A DNA stretch of 64,000 bases from Bryobacter sp964387685 (GCA_964387685.1 CAYLXK010000003.1:186001-250000); one strand, 5' to 3'. Shown: positions 8,002 through 17,055, numbered from the stretch's first letter. Notes: generated by a model from the letters alone, not told the origin. Program-made: numbers and translations.

Positions 8002-8601
8002 TCATTGAATCGTAGATGCTCCCTGCACTCCCATGGTCATATCGGCGACGTTTCGGTTTTTGTGTTCGTCCAGGTTGATTACATAGGTCTCTTTGGATTC
8101 GAGCAGAACCGGAGAGTGGGTCGCGCATATGATGCGGAATTTCTTGTGCTCCACCAGTTCGAGGAGCATTTTCAGAATCCGGTGCTGATTCGAAGTGCTG
8201 AGGGCCATTTCGGGCTCATCGAGTAGCAATACAGTGCCATCGGGCAGGCTGGGAAAGTTCTCTCGGAACATGGCCAGCATCACCTGTCCATGGCTCGCCA
8301 TCTGCAGAAACTCCACCATTTGGGGATTGTCTTGGAAAAGTTCCATCTGCACGCGCGGATTGTGCTGCTCCGCGTCGAAAAGGTAAGGGCGGCCCAGATC
8401 GACTTTTCCGGCGTCCAGGCGGTAAATGAATCCATCAACTTCTTTTGCCTGGAGTGCATAGTAGATCGAATGCAGAAGAGTACTTTTTCCGGATCCGTTA
8501 TCTCCCGACAACATGATAAGCGGATGCGAGAGGTCCACAATCATCGGCATGTGAAAATTCAGATTAATGAAGACCGGGTGGGCCAGGATCTTTAGATACA
8601 T
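8002..8601 (-). CDS. AAA/ABC-like predicted ATPase (COG3910-type)
   Basis: A compact 199-residue SMC/ABC-like ATPase. Walker A GDNGSGKST is at residues 33-41, an SHGQ signature-like motif at 103-106, Walker B VLLLDEPE at 124-131 and a switch His in ATHSP at 161-165. There is no transmembrane or coiled-coil segment. This order and size fit the small predicted ATPases of COG3910, whose role is not known. It follows the AbrB-like gene by 34 nt on the same strand, so the two probably form a transcription unit. An ABC transporter role is unlikely because no permease is near. Confidence 0.8.
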   Translation of the reverse strand: MYLKILAHPVFINLNFHMPMIVDLSHPLIMLSGDNGSGKSTLLHSIYYALQAKEVDGFIYRLDAGKVDLGRPYLFDAEQHNPRVQMELFQDNPQMVEFLQMASHGQVMLAMFRENFPSLPDGTVLLLDEPEMALSTSNQHRILKMLLELVEHKKFRIICATHSPVLLESKETYVINLDEHKNRNVADMTMGVQGASTIQ

Positions 8602-8635
8602 ATCTCTCTAGAATGCCTTTTGCGAGCCTCCAGCG

Positions 8636-8929
8636 CTAGCTAGAGAATCGTTCATGTGGGATTTCTTCCGGTTCCAGCCCCATCCGGCGAACCTCTTCTA
8701 TCGCCGCCAAATACTCTCCCAGATTTTGGGCACTGGAAAGAATAGAGGAGGCTTGCCTGCGTCGCCCGTCGGGCTCCGCCAGCTCCAGTCTTGCCAACTG
8801 GATTTCAAAGGAGTCGGGCTTTTCGGTAAGCAAAAGAAAGCAGCCGTCGCTTAGCCCTAGACGCTTCCTTAGTTTCGCAGGCACTACAATGGTCCCGCGC
8901 TTCCCCATCTGCAGGAACAACTCTGGCAT
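8636..8929 (-). CDS. AbrB/MazE/SpoVT-type DNA-binding domain protein
   Basis: A 97-residue protein whose first 45 residues form a swapped-hairpin AbrB domain: QMGKRGTIVVPAKLRKRLGLSDG is the classic pattern of an N-terminal strand, the VPAxxRxxLGL hairpin and a following strand. The remainder is charged and lacks a recognisable domain. AbrB-type proteins act as transition-state regulators or as antitoxins. The next gene is an ATPase and not a recognisable toxin. The start ATG has AAGGA directly upstream. It lies 28 nt after the M3 peptidase stop and may be read from the same long transcript. Confidence 0.82.
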   Translation of the reverse strand: MPELFLQMGKRGTIVVPAKLRKRLGLSDGCFLLLTEKPDSFEIQLARLELAEPDGRRRQASSILSSAQNLGEYLAAIEEVRRMGLEPEEIPHERFSS

Positions 8930-8957
8930 TCCTTCAGAATATCAGAATAATTGAAAA

Positions 8958-10949
8958 TCAGACGAGCCCAAATCGTTTTAGCAGGGCAGAGTGATCGGGG
9001 TCGCGTCCCATGAAGGCACGGAAAAGGTCAGTTGGCTCTTCACTATTGCCTTTTGCGAGTATGTTGCTTCGATACTGCCGACCGGTCGCCTCGTTCAGTA
9101 ATCCCTCTTCTTGAAAGCGGGAGAATGCATCCGCGTCCAGTACCTCCGCCCACTTATAGCTGTAATAGCCAGACGCGTAGGCTATCGGTGAGGAAAAAAG
9201 GTGGCTAAACGCTAGGATCATGCCATAGTCTGTGGGTAGGGGCATAGGCGTGAATTTCTGAATTACTGAATTTGCGAATTCTACCGGATCCATCTCCGTC
9301 TTGGGATCGAAATCGATATGAAGGGCGAGGTCAACGGTGCCGAAGGCTAGTTGGCGCATTTGGCCCGACGCCGCACGAAAATTTCGCGCGCTTCGCATCT
9401 TGTGGAAGAGTTGATCCGGAATGGGTTCGTTCGTCTCATGGTGCCGGGCGAACAGATCTAGTGCTTCTCTTTCCCAGCACCAATTTTCCATAATCTGGCT
9501 GGGTAGCTCGACAAAATCCCAGGCCACATTGGTGCCGCTGAGGCTTCGAATTTCCACTTCGCTCAGGCAATGGTGGAGGAGATGGCCAAACTCGTGAAAG
9601 ATAGTCTCCACCTCGCGATGGGTGAGCAAGGCTGGAGTCCCGGCGACAGGCTCAGTCATGTTTCCACAAATTACCCCCAAATGGGGCTCAAAACTCCCAT
9701 CTGCGTTAGGTCCTCCCGTTCGCAAGGCTTCCATCCAGGCACCGCCTCGTTTGGATTCCCTCGGGAACCAGTCCGCATAAAAGGCGCCCACCAAACGTCC
9801 CTCAGACCAGATTTCGTAGTAACTGACCTTTGGATCGTATGTCTTGGCATCGAGAATCTGCTTTACCTGAATACCGAATAGCCGTTCACAAATCTGGAAA
9901 AGCCCCTGGACAACCCTTTCAACTGAAAAATAGGGTCGAAGCGCCTCCTCGTCAAAATCAAAGCGGGATTGGCGTTGTTTTTCTGCGTAGTAACCGATAT
10001 CCCAAGGTTCCAGGCCGGATTGGAATTCCTCAAGCTCCTCATGTTCGGCGGCAAACTTGCCTCTGGTAGCGGTTTCTAGCTTGTGGAGAAACTCGCGTGC
10101 AATCGCGCCCCGCTGGGCCATGCGATCCGCCAAAACGAAGTCGGCAAAATTGAAGAAACCCAATAGGTGAGCCTTTTCGCGGCGTAGGGCGAGGATTTCC
10201 CTCAGAATATGGCGGTTGTCGAACGGCGCCTCGCTGGCCCTTCGGTTGTAGGCTTCCCAGATTTGACGTCGGAGGTCGCGATCATCTAAATAGGTCATGA
10301 CCGCCACATAGCTAGGACCTTGGAGGGTAAAGCGATAGCCAGCTTTACCTTTGGATTCGGCGTTGGCGCGGGCCGCCAGCTTGGCAGATTCGGGGAGGCC
10401 GTTTAGCTTTGCTTCCTCTTCGACAATCAGTTCGAAAGCGTTGGTTGAATCCAGCACGTTCTGGCTAAACTTTGTGCATAACTTCTGTAGCTCGACATCG
10501 AGATCAAGCAGGCGCCGCTTAAATTCTGGAAGGAGATTCGCGCCATGCCTGCGAAAAGAGTCCTGTTGCTTGTTAAGAAAGCGCTTTTGGACTGGCGATA
10601 GGCCCTCTGAGGGGACTGCCTGTAGTGCGGTCCAGAGCCTTGGATTCAATGGTATGGCTGAGGAGAACGCGCTCACTTCTGGCTCGATGACTTCGATTGC
10701 CTCCCGTAGCTCAGGAGAATTGGAGACGCATTCCAGGTGTCGCACCACGGCCATGGCGTGCTCGAGGTTTTCGGCGCAACGGTCGAATACGAGCATCGTG
10801 TTCTCGAAAGTACGAGGGCCGGAGAAATCGCCCAGAGCGTCCAAACTTTCCTGGCTTTCCGCTAGGAGTTCGCGGATTGCCGGCACGATGTGGGCAACCT
10901 CGATCTGTTCAAACGGAATCTCGAAGGGCAGACGCAGCAGAGGGTTCAT
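8958..10949 (-). CDS. M3 family metallopeptidase (oligopeptidase A/Dcp-like)
   Basis: A 663-residue zinc oligopeptidase of family M3 (PrlC/Dcp/thimet oligopeptidase). The zinc site is TIFHEFGHLLHH (HExxH with the typical HEFGH) in the C-terminal half, followed by the glutamate-bearing helix region (DFVELPSQIMENW). Length is in the usual 650-700 range. No signal peptide is seen, so it should degrade short peptides, including released signal peptides, in the cytosol. Its ATG overlaps the stop of the threonine aldolase gene by 4 bp, indicating translational coupling. Confidence 0.93.
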   Translation of the reverse strand: MNPLLRLPFEIPFEQIEVAHIVPAIRELLAESQESLDALGDFSGPRTFENTMLVFDRCAENLEHAMAVVRHLECVSNSPELREAIEVIEPEVSAFSSAIPLNPRLWTALQAVPSEGLSPVQKRFLNKQQDSFRRHGANLLPEFKRRLLDLDVELQKLCTKFSQNVLDSTNAFELIVEEEAKLNGLPESAKLAARANAESKGKAGYRFTLQGPSYVAVMTYLDDRDLRRQIWEAYNRRASEAPFDNRHILREILALRREKAHLLGFFNFADFVLADRMAQRGAIAREFLHKLETATRGKFAAEHEELEEFQSGLEPWDIGYYAEKQRQSRFDFDEEALRPYFSVERVVQGLFQICERLFGIQVKQILDAKTYDPKVSYYEIWSEGRLVGAFYADWFPRESKRGGAWMEALRTGGPNADGSFEPHLGVICGNMTEPVAGTPALLTHREVETIFHEFGHLLHHCLSEVEIRSLSGTNVAWDFVELPSQIMENWCWEREALDLFARHHETNEPIPDQLFHKMRSARNFRAASGQMRQLAFGTVDLALHIDFDPKTEMDPVEFANSVIQKFTPMPLPTDYGMILAFSHLFSSPIAYASGYYSYKWAEVLDADAFSRFQEEGLLNEATGRQYRSNILAKGNSEEPTDLFRAFMGRDPDHSALLKRFGLV

Positions 10950-11983
10950 AAGCTTTTCCAGATATCTTTCATGATTTCAATTGCCTGGTAACAATGGGCT
11001 CGGGGGCAGTCGTAATGTGTAACGGCCCGGATGAGGTGCGGTCCAAAGGGACTCATTAGAACACCCTTTTCCTTGAGGCGTTCACAGATTTGGGCCGCCG
11101 CCACCGGAATTCCCTGCGTAGAGAAGAGCACGATGTTAGTGCTAACCCGATCCGGTTGTACTGAGATACCGGACAGCTTGGATAGTTCCGTCGCCAAGAA
11201 CTGTGCGTTCGCGTGGTCTTCGGCAAGCCGGGTACGATGATATTCCAAAGCATAGAGACCTGCGGCGGCCAAGATCCCCGCCTGGCGCATGCCGCCACCC
11301 AGGCGCTTTCGATAGTGCCGCGCACGTGCGATCAGGCGCTTCTCGCCCACGAGCATACTACCGACGGGGGCCCCCAGCCCTTTCGATAGGCAGAACATGG
11401 CCGTATCCACGTTTTGCAGGAGCCTTGCCGCCTCAAGCTGGCTAGCAACGCAAGCATTGAAAAGGCGGGCGCCATCCATGTGCACCGGGACCCCCAAGGC
11501 ATGGGCACGGTGGCAAATTTCGTCAATGCGCTCTAAGGGGTAGTAATGGCCGCCCCCGATATTGTGTGTGTTCTCGATCTCAATCAGACCCGTCGGAGCC
11601 CAGTGCGGGCCGAGGGGGCGATACTCCCGCTCCACGCTATCCCAATCTAGAATCCCGTCGGGCGTGGGAATGGCGCGCGCAATACAACCGGCAAACCAGG
11701 CCATCATCGACAGTTCGTAGTTCAAAATGTGGCTACGGGAGTCGCAGATGATCTCCTGTCCGTGCTCGGTGTGAAGTTTCAAAGCAATCGTGTTGCCCAT
11801 GACGCCTGTGGGCACGAAAAGGGCCGCCTCTTTGCCTACCAAGGCGGCAGCAGTCTCCTCTAGGCGGTTTACGGTGGGATCTTCTCCGTAGACGTCGTCG
11901 CCAACCTCGGCCCGCGCCATGGCCTCCCGCATTTCCGGCGTGGGCTTGGTAACGGTATCGCTGCGCAGATCAATGAGTTGCAT
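10946..11983 (-). CDS. Low-specificity threonine aldolase
   Basis: A 345-residue PLP-dependent fold-type I enzyme that splits threonine or allo-threonine into glycine and acetaldehyde. The N-terminus IDLRSDTVTKPT and the VGDDVYGEDPTVN segment are diagnostic. The PLP lysine lies in CLSKGLGAPVGS. The start is set at ATG 11983 because the family begins with the IDLRSDT strand; a longer in-frame reading adds residues without similarity. It overlaps the hemW stop by 14 bp and the following M3 peptidase by 4 bp. Genes of this type are often called ltaE. Confidence 0.92.
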   Translation of the reverse strand: MQLIDLRSDTVTKPTPEMREAMARAEVGDDVYGEDPTVNRLEETAAALVGKEAALFVPTGVMGNTIALKLHTEHGQEIICDSRSHILNYELSMMAWFAGCIARAIPTPDGILDWDSVEREYRPLGPHWAPTGLIEIENTHNIGGGHYYPLERIDEICHRAHALGVPVHMDGARLFNACVASQLEAARLLQNVDTAMFCLSKGLGAPVGSMLVGEKRLIARARHYRKRLGGGMRQAGILAAAGLYALEYHRTRLAEDHANAQFLATELSKLSGISVQPDRVSTNIVLFSTQGIPVAAAQICERLKEKGVLMSPFGPHLIRAVTHYDCPRAHCYQAIEIMKDIWKSL

Positions 11984-13052
11984 GGGGAAGGAACTTTTCA
12001 AAGACCTCGTTGGAAAACAGCACGCCACGCGGCGTCAGGCGAATCCGGGCACCAGATCTTTCGATCAGCCCATCGGACTCCAATTGGCGAACTTCCTCGG
12101 GGTACTCGCCAATATCAACCACGCCTTCGCTGAGGCGCAGCCCCACCCAATAGCGCTCAGTGGCGGGGTCCGCCGCTTCTGAAACTCTAGGAAGCGTCGC
12201 GGCCCCGGCATACCGCATCGGATCTTCCGGATTACGCCACCGCAGACCGCCTGCATTGGAATGGGCGTCGGCTCCAAAACCAAGATACTCCTCCAGACGC
12301 CAGTATTTTAAGTTGTGGGCACTTTCCGAACCGGGAAGGGCGAAGTTTGAAATTTCATATCGGAATAAGCCCGCCTCGCGTAGGCGCTCCACGGCCCGTT
12401 CGTAGAATTCAACCTGAGCGGCTTCCGAGGGGATGTCAGTCGCTCCATATCGATTTCCGTTCAGCAAGACTTCGGCCCCTAAGCGGCTATCCTCGTCCAC
12501 CTCGAGTATGTAAACGCTCGCATGGGGCGGGGACAAACGAAGCAGCTCGTCGAGGCTATGATTCCAGGATTCCCAGGTTTGTCCCGCGAGTCCCGCAATG
12601 AGATCGAGATTGATATTTTCGATACCGCCCTGCTGCAGCCAGGCAACATCCTGCCTCACGATTTCGGCACTGTGCTTTCGCCCGGTCCGGCGTAGCTCCG
12701 GCTCTACGAAGCTTTGCACTCCAAGACTCACCCTGTTGATGCCAAATTGCCTCCAGGCGGAAATCCGCTCGGGATTCAAGGTACCTGGAGCGCACTCCAG
12801 GGTAGCCTCGCACCAAGGATGCCCGGGGATGCGATTGAGAACTTCCTGGAGCCCCGGTAGCGGCCACAGACTCGGCGTGCCGCCTCCGATATATAACGAT
12901 TGCGGAGTCCAAGTCCATTCGGCTTCGGCCAATTCGCGCTCAAGACGGGCCTGATAGAGGGGCTCCGTTTCTTTTGGGAACACCCCGGACGCAAAGTTGC
13001 AATAGGTGCACTTCTGCGCACAAAAGGGGTAGGAAACATAGACCCCGGGCAT
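11970..13052 (-). CDS. hemW: Radical SAM heme chaperone HemW
   Basis: A 360-residue radical SAM protein of the HemN/HemW group. The cluster motif CAQKCTYC (C-x3-C-x2-C) is at the N-terminus, followed by SLYIGGGTPSLW, GVQSFVEPELRRTGRKH and NINLDLIAGLAGQT. The C-terminal HemN domain is present (FGADAHSNAGGLRW, then a winged-helix end). The N-terminal extension of true HemN oxidases is missing, so the heme-transfer chaperone HemW is preferred over coproporphyrinogen oxidase. Its ATG at 13052 overlaps the cyaY stop by 1 nt (TAATG), so it is coupled to frataxin. Confidence 0.9.
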   Translation of the reverse strand: MPGVYVSYPFCAQKCTYCNFASGVFPKETEPLYQARLERELAEAEWTWTPQSLYIGGGTPSLWPLPGLQEVLNRIPGHPWCEATLECAPGTLNPERISAWRQFGINRVSLGVQSFVEPELRRTGRKHSAEIVRQDVAWLQQGGIENINLDLIAGLAGQTWESWNHSLDELLRLSPPHASVYILEVDEDSRLGAEVLLNGNRYGATDIPSEAAQVEFYERAVERLREAGLFRYEISNFALPGSESAHNLKYWRLEEYLGFGADAHSNAGGLRWRNPEDPMRYAGAATLPRVSEAADPATERYWVGLRLSEGVVDIGEYPEEVRQLESDGLIERSGARIRLTPRGVLFSNEVFEKFLPHATH

Positions 13053-13393
13053 TAAAGCGAAACGCTTTCTCCCACCCGCTGGCCGATCAGGTCGGCAATC
13101 AACTGTTTGAGAGTTTGTGTGGTGGCGGGCAGCACAAAGGTGCCGGCAGCAGCATTCCAATCCAGCTTGTAGCTTTTCACGCGCGCGCTCACCCAAATCT
13201 GCCGGACCGGGGAATTCGGACTAACGACAAATTTTTCAGGCGGATCCTCGAATTCGATTTTGAGGGCGCCGGCCTGGAAGTCCGGTTCGAACTCCCAACG
13301 GTCCGCAGCGTCGAGCAATGCCTTGTTGAGGTCGGTCAAGGCGAGATCGCAGTGAAGTTGGAATTCGGAATCGGTCAAGTAGGGTACCTGCAT
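13052..13393 (-). CDS. cyaY: Frataxin-like iron-binding protein CyaY
   Basis: A 113-residue protein with the frataxin fold pattern: an N-terminal helix starting LTDSEFQ (E. coli CyaY starts NDSEF), an acidic first helix and strand with many Asp/Glu, then GALKIEFEDPPEKFVV, the family hallmark PVRQIWVSAR (PLHQVWLAT in E. coli) and a C-terminal helix ending GQRVGESVSL. Frataxins bind iron and tune the IscS/SufS cysteine desulfurase step of Fe-S assembly. The ATG at 13393 is chosen because everything upstream in frame lacks similarity and lies in the divergent bshC gene. It heads the hemW-ltaE-M3 operon. Confidence 0.82.
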   Translation of the reverse strand: MQVPYLTDSEFQLHCDLALTDLNKALLDAADRWEFEPDFQAGALKIEFEDPPEKFVVSPNSPVRQIWVSARVKSYKLDWNAAAGTFVLPATTQTLKQLIADLIGQRVGESVSL

Positions 13394-13482
13394 CGAAAGG
13401 TAGCAAACTTTCCCAGACCATCCTAAAAGAAGTCCTTTCAAGGAAGGTATTGGTACAGTACGAGGGTACGCCTTTGGAGACG

Positions 13483-15030
13483 ATGAACGCGCATGGAGTG
13501 TGTATTCGCCACTCCGACCTGCCTGGCAGCAGCCAGTTGTTCGTGGATTATCTATATGATTATCCGCGCGTAGCCTCTTTTTTCCAGCACGATCCATCCG
13601 ATGCGGGCTCGCTGGACCGTGCAGAAGCGGCTCTTGCCTACCCTGCGGAAAGGCGGGCCAGAGTAGTAGAGGCGCTACGGCGTTCAAATTCTGGCAATCC
13701 AAGCCTGGACCTGCTATCCCAGGAAGGGACGGCGGCCGTGCTGACCGGGCAGCAGGTGGGTCTATTTGGAGGTCCCGTTTACACCTTGTATAAGGCCCTG
13801 AGTGCGGTCGCTCTGGCTCGGGAACGGAGTGCCGCAGGCCACCCGACGGTGCCGATTTTTTGGCTCGCAACGGAGGATCACGACGTTGAAGAGGTACGGA
13901 GCGCGGCTTTATGGGGCGAAACGGTAACCGTCAAGGCCGCCTCCGACGGTCGTCCGGCGGGGTTGCACGTCTTGGAAGGATTACCGGAAAAGCTATCGCT
14001 CTCGGCAGAGGTTGGTGCCCTTGCCAAGCGGCACTACTGGAACGGAGCCACTTTCGGCCAAGCGTTTTTGGGCTTGCTAAAGGAGCTGCTCGGACCTTTG
14101 GGGATGCTCTTTGCCGACCCACTCGAACCCGAGCTACGCGCCGTTGGCGTTCCGTTTCTTGAAATGGCCGCTGAGGCCTCCCCGCGATTGAGCGAAGCGC
14201 TGGCGACTCGAAGTCAAGCTCTTGCAAAAGCGGGCTACCATGCGCAGGTGCATTTCGAGCGCGGGCATACCTCGTTGTTTTTTCGTCTGCAGGACGGCGT
14301 GCGACGCCAACTTAAATTCGATGGGGAGCGTTATTCAGATCGAGGGGAAACTTGGAGTAGCGAAGAATTGCCGAGGATGGGAGCCGAATTGTCTCCGAAC
14401 GCGCTGCTCCGGCCCGTTTGGCAGGACTGGCTCTTTCCGACGGTGGCGCTGATTGCGGGACCTGGTGAGCTTGCCTATTTCGCCCAAAGCGAGGTAATCT
14501 ACCGCGAGTTACTCGGAAGGATGCCCGTGATGCTGCCGCGGGCGTTCTTTACCGTGGTGGACGGGAAGTCGGCAAAGATTCTAAGCCGCTACCGCCTGCG
14601 TCATCAGGAAGTGCTGCGCTCGGAGGCGGAAGTGCGCTGGGCATTTGCATACCGGCTAATTCCTCCGAGCTTGATGGCCCGGCTGGAGGATACGGAAAGT
14701 CGGGTGGAGCGGGCAATTCAAGAGTTGGAAACTGAGCTGGAGGCCTTCGACCCCACGCTCCGGGAGGCCTCACAGAACTCCCGCGCCAAGATTCGCTTTC
14801 AATTCGCGAAGAACAAATCGAAGATCGTGAGAGAAGTTCTTCGCAAGGACGAACAGGCCCGGAGACAGGCGGCCTATATTAGCTTCCGATTGGCCCCCGA
14901 CGGGCACTTGCAGGAGAGGCACTATTCGATGTTGGCTCTGCTGAGCGATTTTGGACTTGACTTCGTCGGGACAATCCTCGAGAACATTCATCATGGCTGC
15001 CACGATCATCATGTGCTGGTGCTAGGCTGA
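13483..15030 (+). CDS. bshC: Bacillithiol biosynthesis cysteine-adding enzyme BshC
   Basis: A 515-residue BshC, the putative cysteine ligase that joins Cys to glucosaminyl-malate in bacillithiol synthesis. Hallmarks are VLTGQQVGLFGGPVYTLYKA and the nucleotide-site segment IFWLATEDHDVEEV, then GPGELAYFAQSEVIY and a C-terminal coiled-coil section that packs the dimer. I use ATG 13483 because the sequence from there (CIRHSDLPGSSQLFVDYL) matches the family start; an in-frame TTG at 13450 preceded by AGGAAGG is the alternative. bshA and bshB are not in the window. It diverges from cyaY. Confidence 0.93.
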   Translation: MNAHGVCIRHSDLPGSSQLFVDYLYDYPRVASFFQHDPSDAGSLDRAEAALAYPAERRARVVEALRRSNSGNPSLDLLSQEGTAAVLTGQQVGLFGGPVYTLYKALSAVALARERSAAGHPTVPIFWLATEDHDVEEVRSAALWGETVTVKAASDGRPAGLHVLEGLPEKLSLSAEVGALAKRHYWNGATFGQAFLGLLKELLGPLGMLFADPLEPELRAVGVPFLEMAAEASPRLSEALATRSQALAKAGYHAQVHFERGHTSLFFRLQDGVRRQLKFDGERYSDRGETWSSEELPRMGAELSPNALLRPVWQDWLFPTVALIAGPGELAYFAQSEVIYRELLGRMPVMLPRAFFTVVDGKSAKILSRYRLRHQEVLRSEAEVRWAFAYRLIPPSLMARLEDTESRVERAIQELETELEAFDPTLREASQNSRAKIRFQFAKNKSKIVREVLRKDEQARRQAAYISFRLAPDGHLQERHYSMLALLSDFGLDFVGTILENIHHGCHDHHVLVLG

Positions 15031-15059
15031 GAAGCTAAAACGCGAAATACGGAAATACT

Positions 15060-15857
15060 GTGGCTCTAAGAAAAAACCTAGTTAAAGAGGCCCTAAAGCA
15101 GGGCAAATGCCAATATGGCACTGGCTTTGGCCAACTGCGGTCCCCCGAGGTATTGAAGCTACTAGCGGCGGCTGGATTCCACTGGGCCTTCATCGACACC
15201 GAGCACGGCGGCTTCGATCTGGAAACCGTGCAGGACCTATGCCGCATTGCACCGTATGTGGGTTTCACTCCCTTGGTGCGTGTGGCCGACCTGCAATATG
15301 CGTTGGTGGCGCGGGCGCTGGACGTCGGCGCACACGGCGTGATTTTTCCGAGGGTGGAATCTCCGGAACTATTGCAGCAGGCGATTTCATGGACGAAGTT
15401 CCCGCCCGCCGGCGTGCGCGGTTATGGCTTGACGCCGGTGAACTACGACTATGCGGCGGTGACGATTCCCCAGGCGATTGAGCACTACAACGCCGAAACG
15501 CTGGTGGTGCTGCAAATCGAGACGGTGGCTGCGATCGAGAACATGGACGCGCTGTTGGATGTGCCTGGCGTGGATGTGGTGATGATTGGACCGGCGGATT
15601 TAAGCGTGGCGCTGGGCATACCAGGCGAGTTTCAGAACCCGAAGTTCATTGCGGCTTGCGAGCAGGTGCGGGACGCGTGTCTGAAGCGGGGTATCGCGCC
15701 TGGTACCCACAACCGGAGCCTGGAACTGATGCAGTTCTGGAAGGAAAAGGGCATGCTATTCATCGGCTGCGGCAATGAGACGGCAATGTTGTTTGAGCGG
15801 GCGAGCCAAATTATCAAAGGGATTGCGTCGGCTCCAGGTCCGGCGGGGGCTCTTTAG
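15060..15857 (+). CDS. HpcH/HpaI aldolase family protein
   Basis: A 265-residue class II (metal-dependent) aldolase of the HpcH/HpaI family, which cleaves 2-keto-4-hydroxy acids to pyruvate or a related keto acid plus an aldehyde. Signature pieces are FHWAFIDTEHGGFDLET, the central ARALDVGAHGVIFPRV and the metal site LQIETVAAIENMDALL with VVMIGPADLSVALG. The start is GTG at 15060, 29 nt after bshC. Its last 44 bp overlap the 3' end of the convergent CPA2 antiporter gene. The substrate is not evident from sequence or context. Confidence 0.88.
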   Translation: MALRKNLVKEALKQGKCQYGTGFGQLRSPEVLKLLAAAGFHWAFIDTEHGGFDLETVQDLCRIAPYVGFTPLVRVADLQYALVARALDVGAHGVIFPRVESPELLQQAISWTKFPPAGVRGYGLTPVNYDYAAVTIPQAIEHYNAETLVVLQIETVAAIENMDALLDVPGVDVVMIGPADLSVALGIPGEFQNPKFIAACEQVRDACLKRGIAPGTHNRSLELMQFWKEKGMLFIGCGNETAMLFERASQIIKGIASAPGPAGAL

Positions 15858-17034
15858 CATTCGCGATCATATCGCGATAAGCGAGTTTCAAAAGCGGCGG
15901 GGCGATCATGGTGGTGGCGATCGACATGAAGACCACAACCGCGTAGACGTTGTTCGGAATCACACCGAGGCTGCGTCCGATCTGGGCGACGACCATGCCA
16001 ACCTCTCCGCGCGGGATCATCCCCACGCCCACTCGCGCGGCATCCTGGAAGCCAAGGCGAAAGGCACCCAGACCGCAGCCTAACAGCTTGGACACAACGG
16101 CCGCGGCGAGAATCAAAGCGCACACCCGCAGGGTCGATGGATCGCGGAAAACGCTCAAATCCATGTGGAGGCCAATACCGGCGAGAAAGAAGGGCACCAA
16201 AAATTCGGTAACGCCCTGCACTTGCTCCTTTGTTTCGTGGCTAACGCTAGAGGCCAGCGCCATACCCGCCAGAAACGCGCCAATAATGGCGGCGACGCCC
16301 GCCTGGCTGGCCAGAATGGAAAGCCCAAACAGCAACAGGATCGAAAGTATGAACTGGCTCTTGGAACTGGTCATGCCACGGTCGACCCGAGGCACGATTC
16401 GTTCAAAGGCCCGCATGCCAAACTGCGCGACGATGATTGTGAAGCCAGCGGCGAGTACGGCTGTTGCTGCCAGTTCGATGTAGTTGACGGATCCCTTGGC
16501 CAGCCCGGAAACACCGGCTAGGACGATAAGGCCCAGCACGTCGTCGATAATGGCCGCCGCCAGAATCAGCTTGGACGCCCGCGCGTTCAGCAGACCAAGA
16601 TCGGCCAGCACCTTCGCGGTAATGCCGACACTAGTAGCCACCATGCTGGCACCGACGAAGGTGGCCTCGATGCTGGGGTAACCCAGCGCGGTCATGATCT
16701 GACGCCCCAGAAAGAAGGGTACGATCACTCCGAGGATGGCGATGAAAACAGCATCCCAGCCTACCCGCGTGAGCCGGAAATCCTTCAGTTCAAGTCCGAC
16801 CTGAAACAATAGGAAAAGAACGCCCAGTTCGCTGAACACGCTCAGGAACTCGTTCGGTTGCACCCAATTCAGGACGCTGGGGCCGATGACAACTCCCGCG
16901 ATCAACTCGCCGACTACGGCGGGCTGGCCAAGTTTTTCGGCCGCCTCCGCCAAAAACTTAGCCGCGCCAAAGACGAGCAGCATCTGAATTAAGAGCCCAA
17001 TGGTTTCCGAATTCGACGCAAGAATGAAGGCCAT
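15814..17034 (-). CDS. CPA2-family monovalent cation:proton antiporter
   Basis: A 406-residue integral membrane protein with about twelve hydrophobic segments and the Na+/H+ exchanger (KefB/GerN/NapA-type, CPA2) pattern. It has GELIAGVVIGPSVL near the N-terminus and the paired acidic residues in AAIIDDVLGLIVLA, which carry the transported ion and proton. MIPRGEVGMV near the C-terminus is also typical. There is no TrkA_N/RCK regulatory domain, so it resembles the simple NapA/GerN exchangers, not KefB/C. It stands alone, convergent with and overlapping the aldolase gene. Confidence 0.9.
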   Translation of the reverse strand: MAFILASNSETIGLLIQMLLVFGAAKFLAEAAEKLGQPAVVGELIAGVVIGPSVLNWVQPNEFLSVFSELGVLFLLFQVGLELKDFRLTRVGWDAVFIAILGVIVPFFLGRQIMTALGYPSIEATFVGASMVATSVGITAKVLADLGLLNARASKLILAAAIIDDVLGLIVLAGVSGLAKGSVNYIELAATAVLAAGFTIIVAQFGMRAFERIVPRVDRGMTSSKSQFILSILLLFGLSILASQAGVAAIIGAFLAGMALASSVSHETKEQVQGVTEFLVPFFLAGIGLHMDLSVFRDPSTLRVCALILAAAVVSKLLGCGLGAFRLGFQDAARVGVGMIPRGEVGMVVAQIGRSLGVIPNNVYAVVVFMSIATTMIAPPLLKLAYRDMIANAKEPPPDLEPTQSL

Positions 17035-17055
17035 TCTTTTAACCTTATCGAAGTA

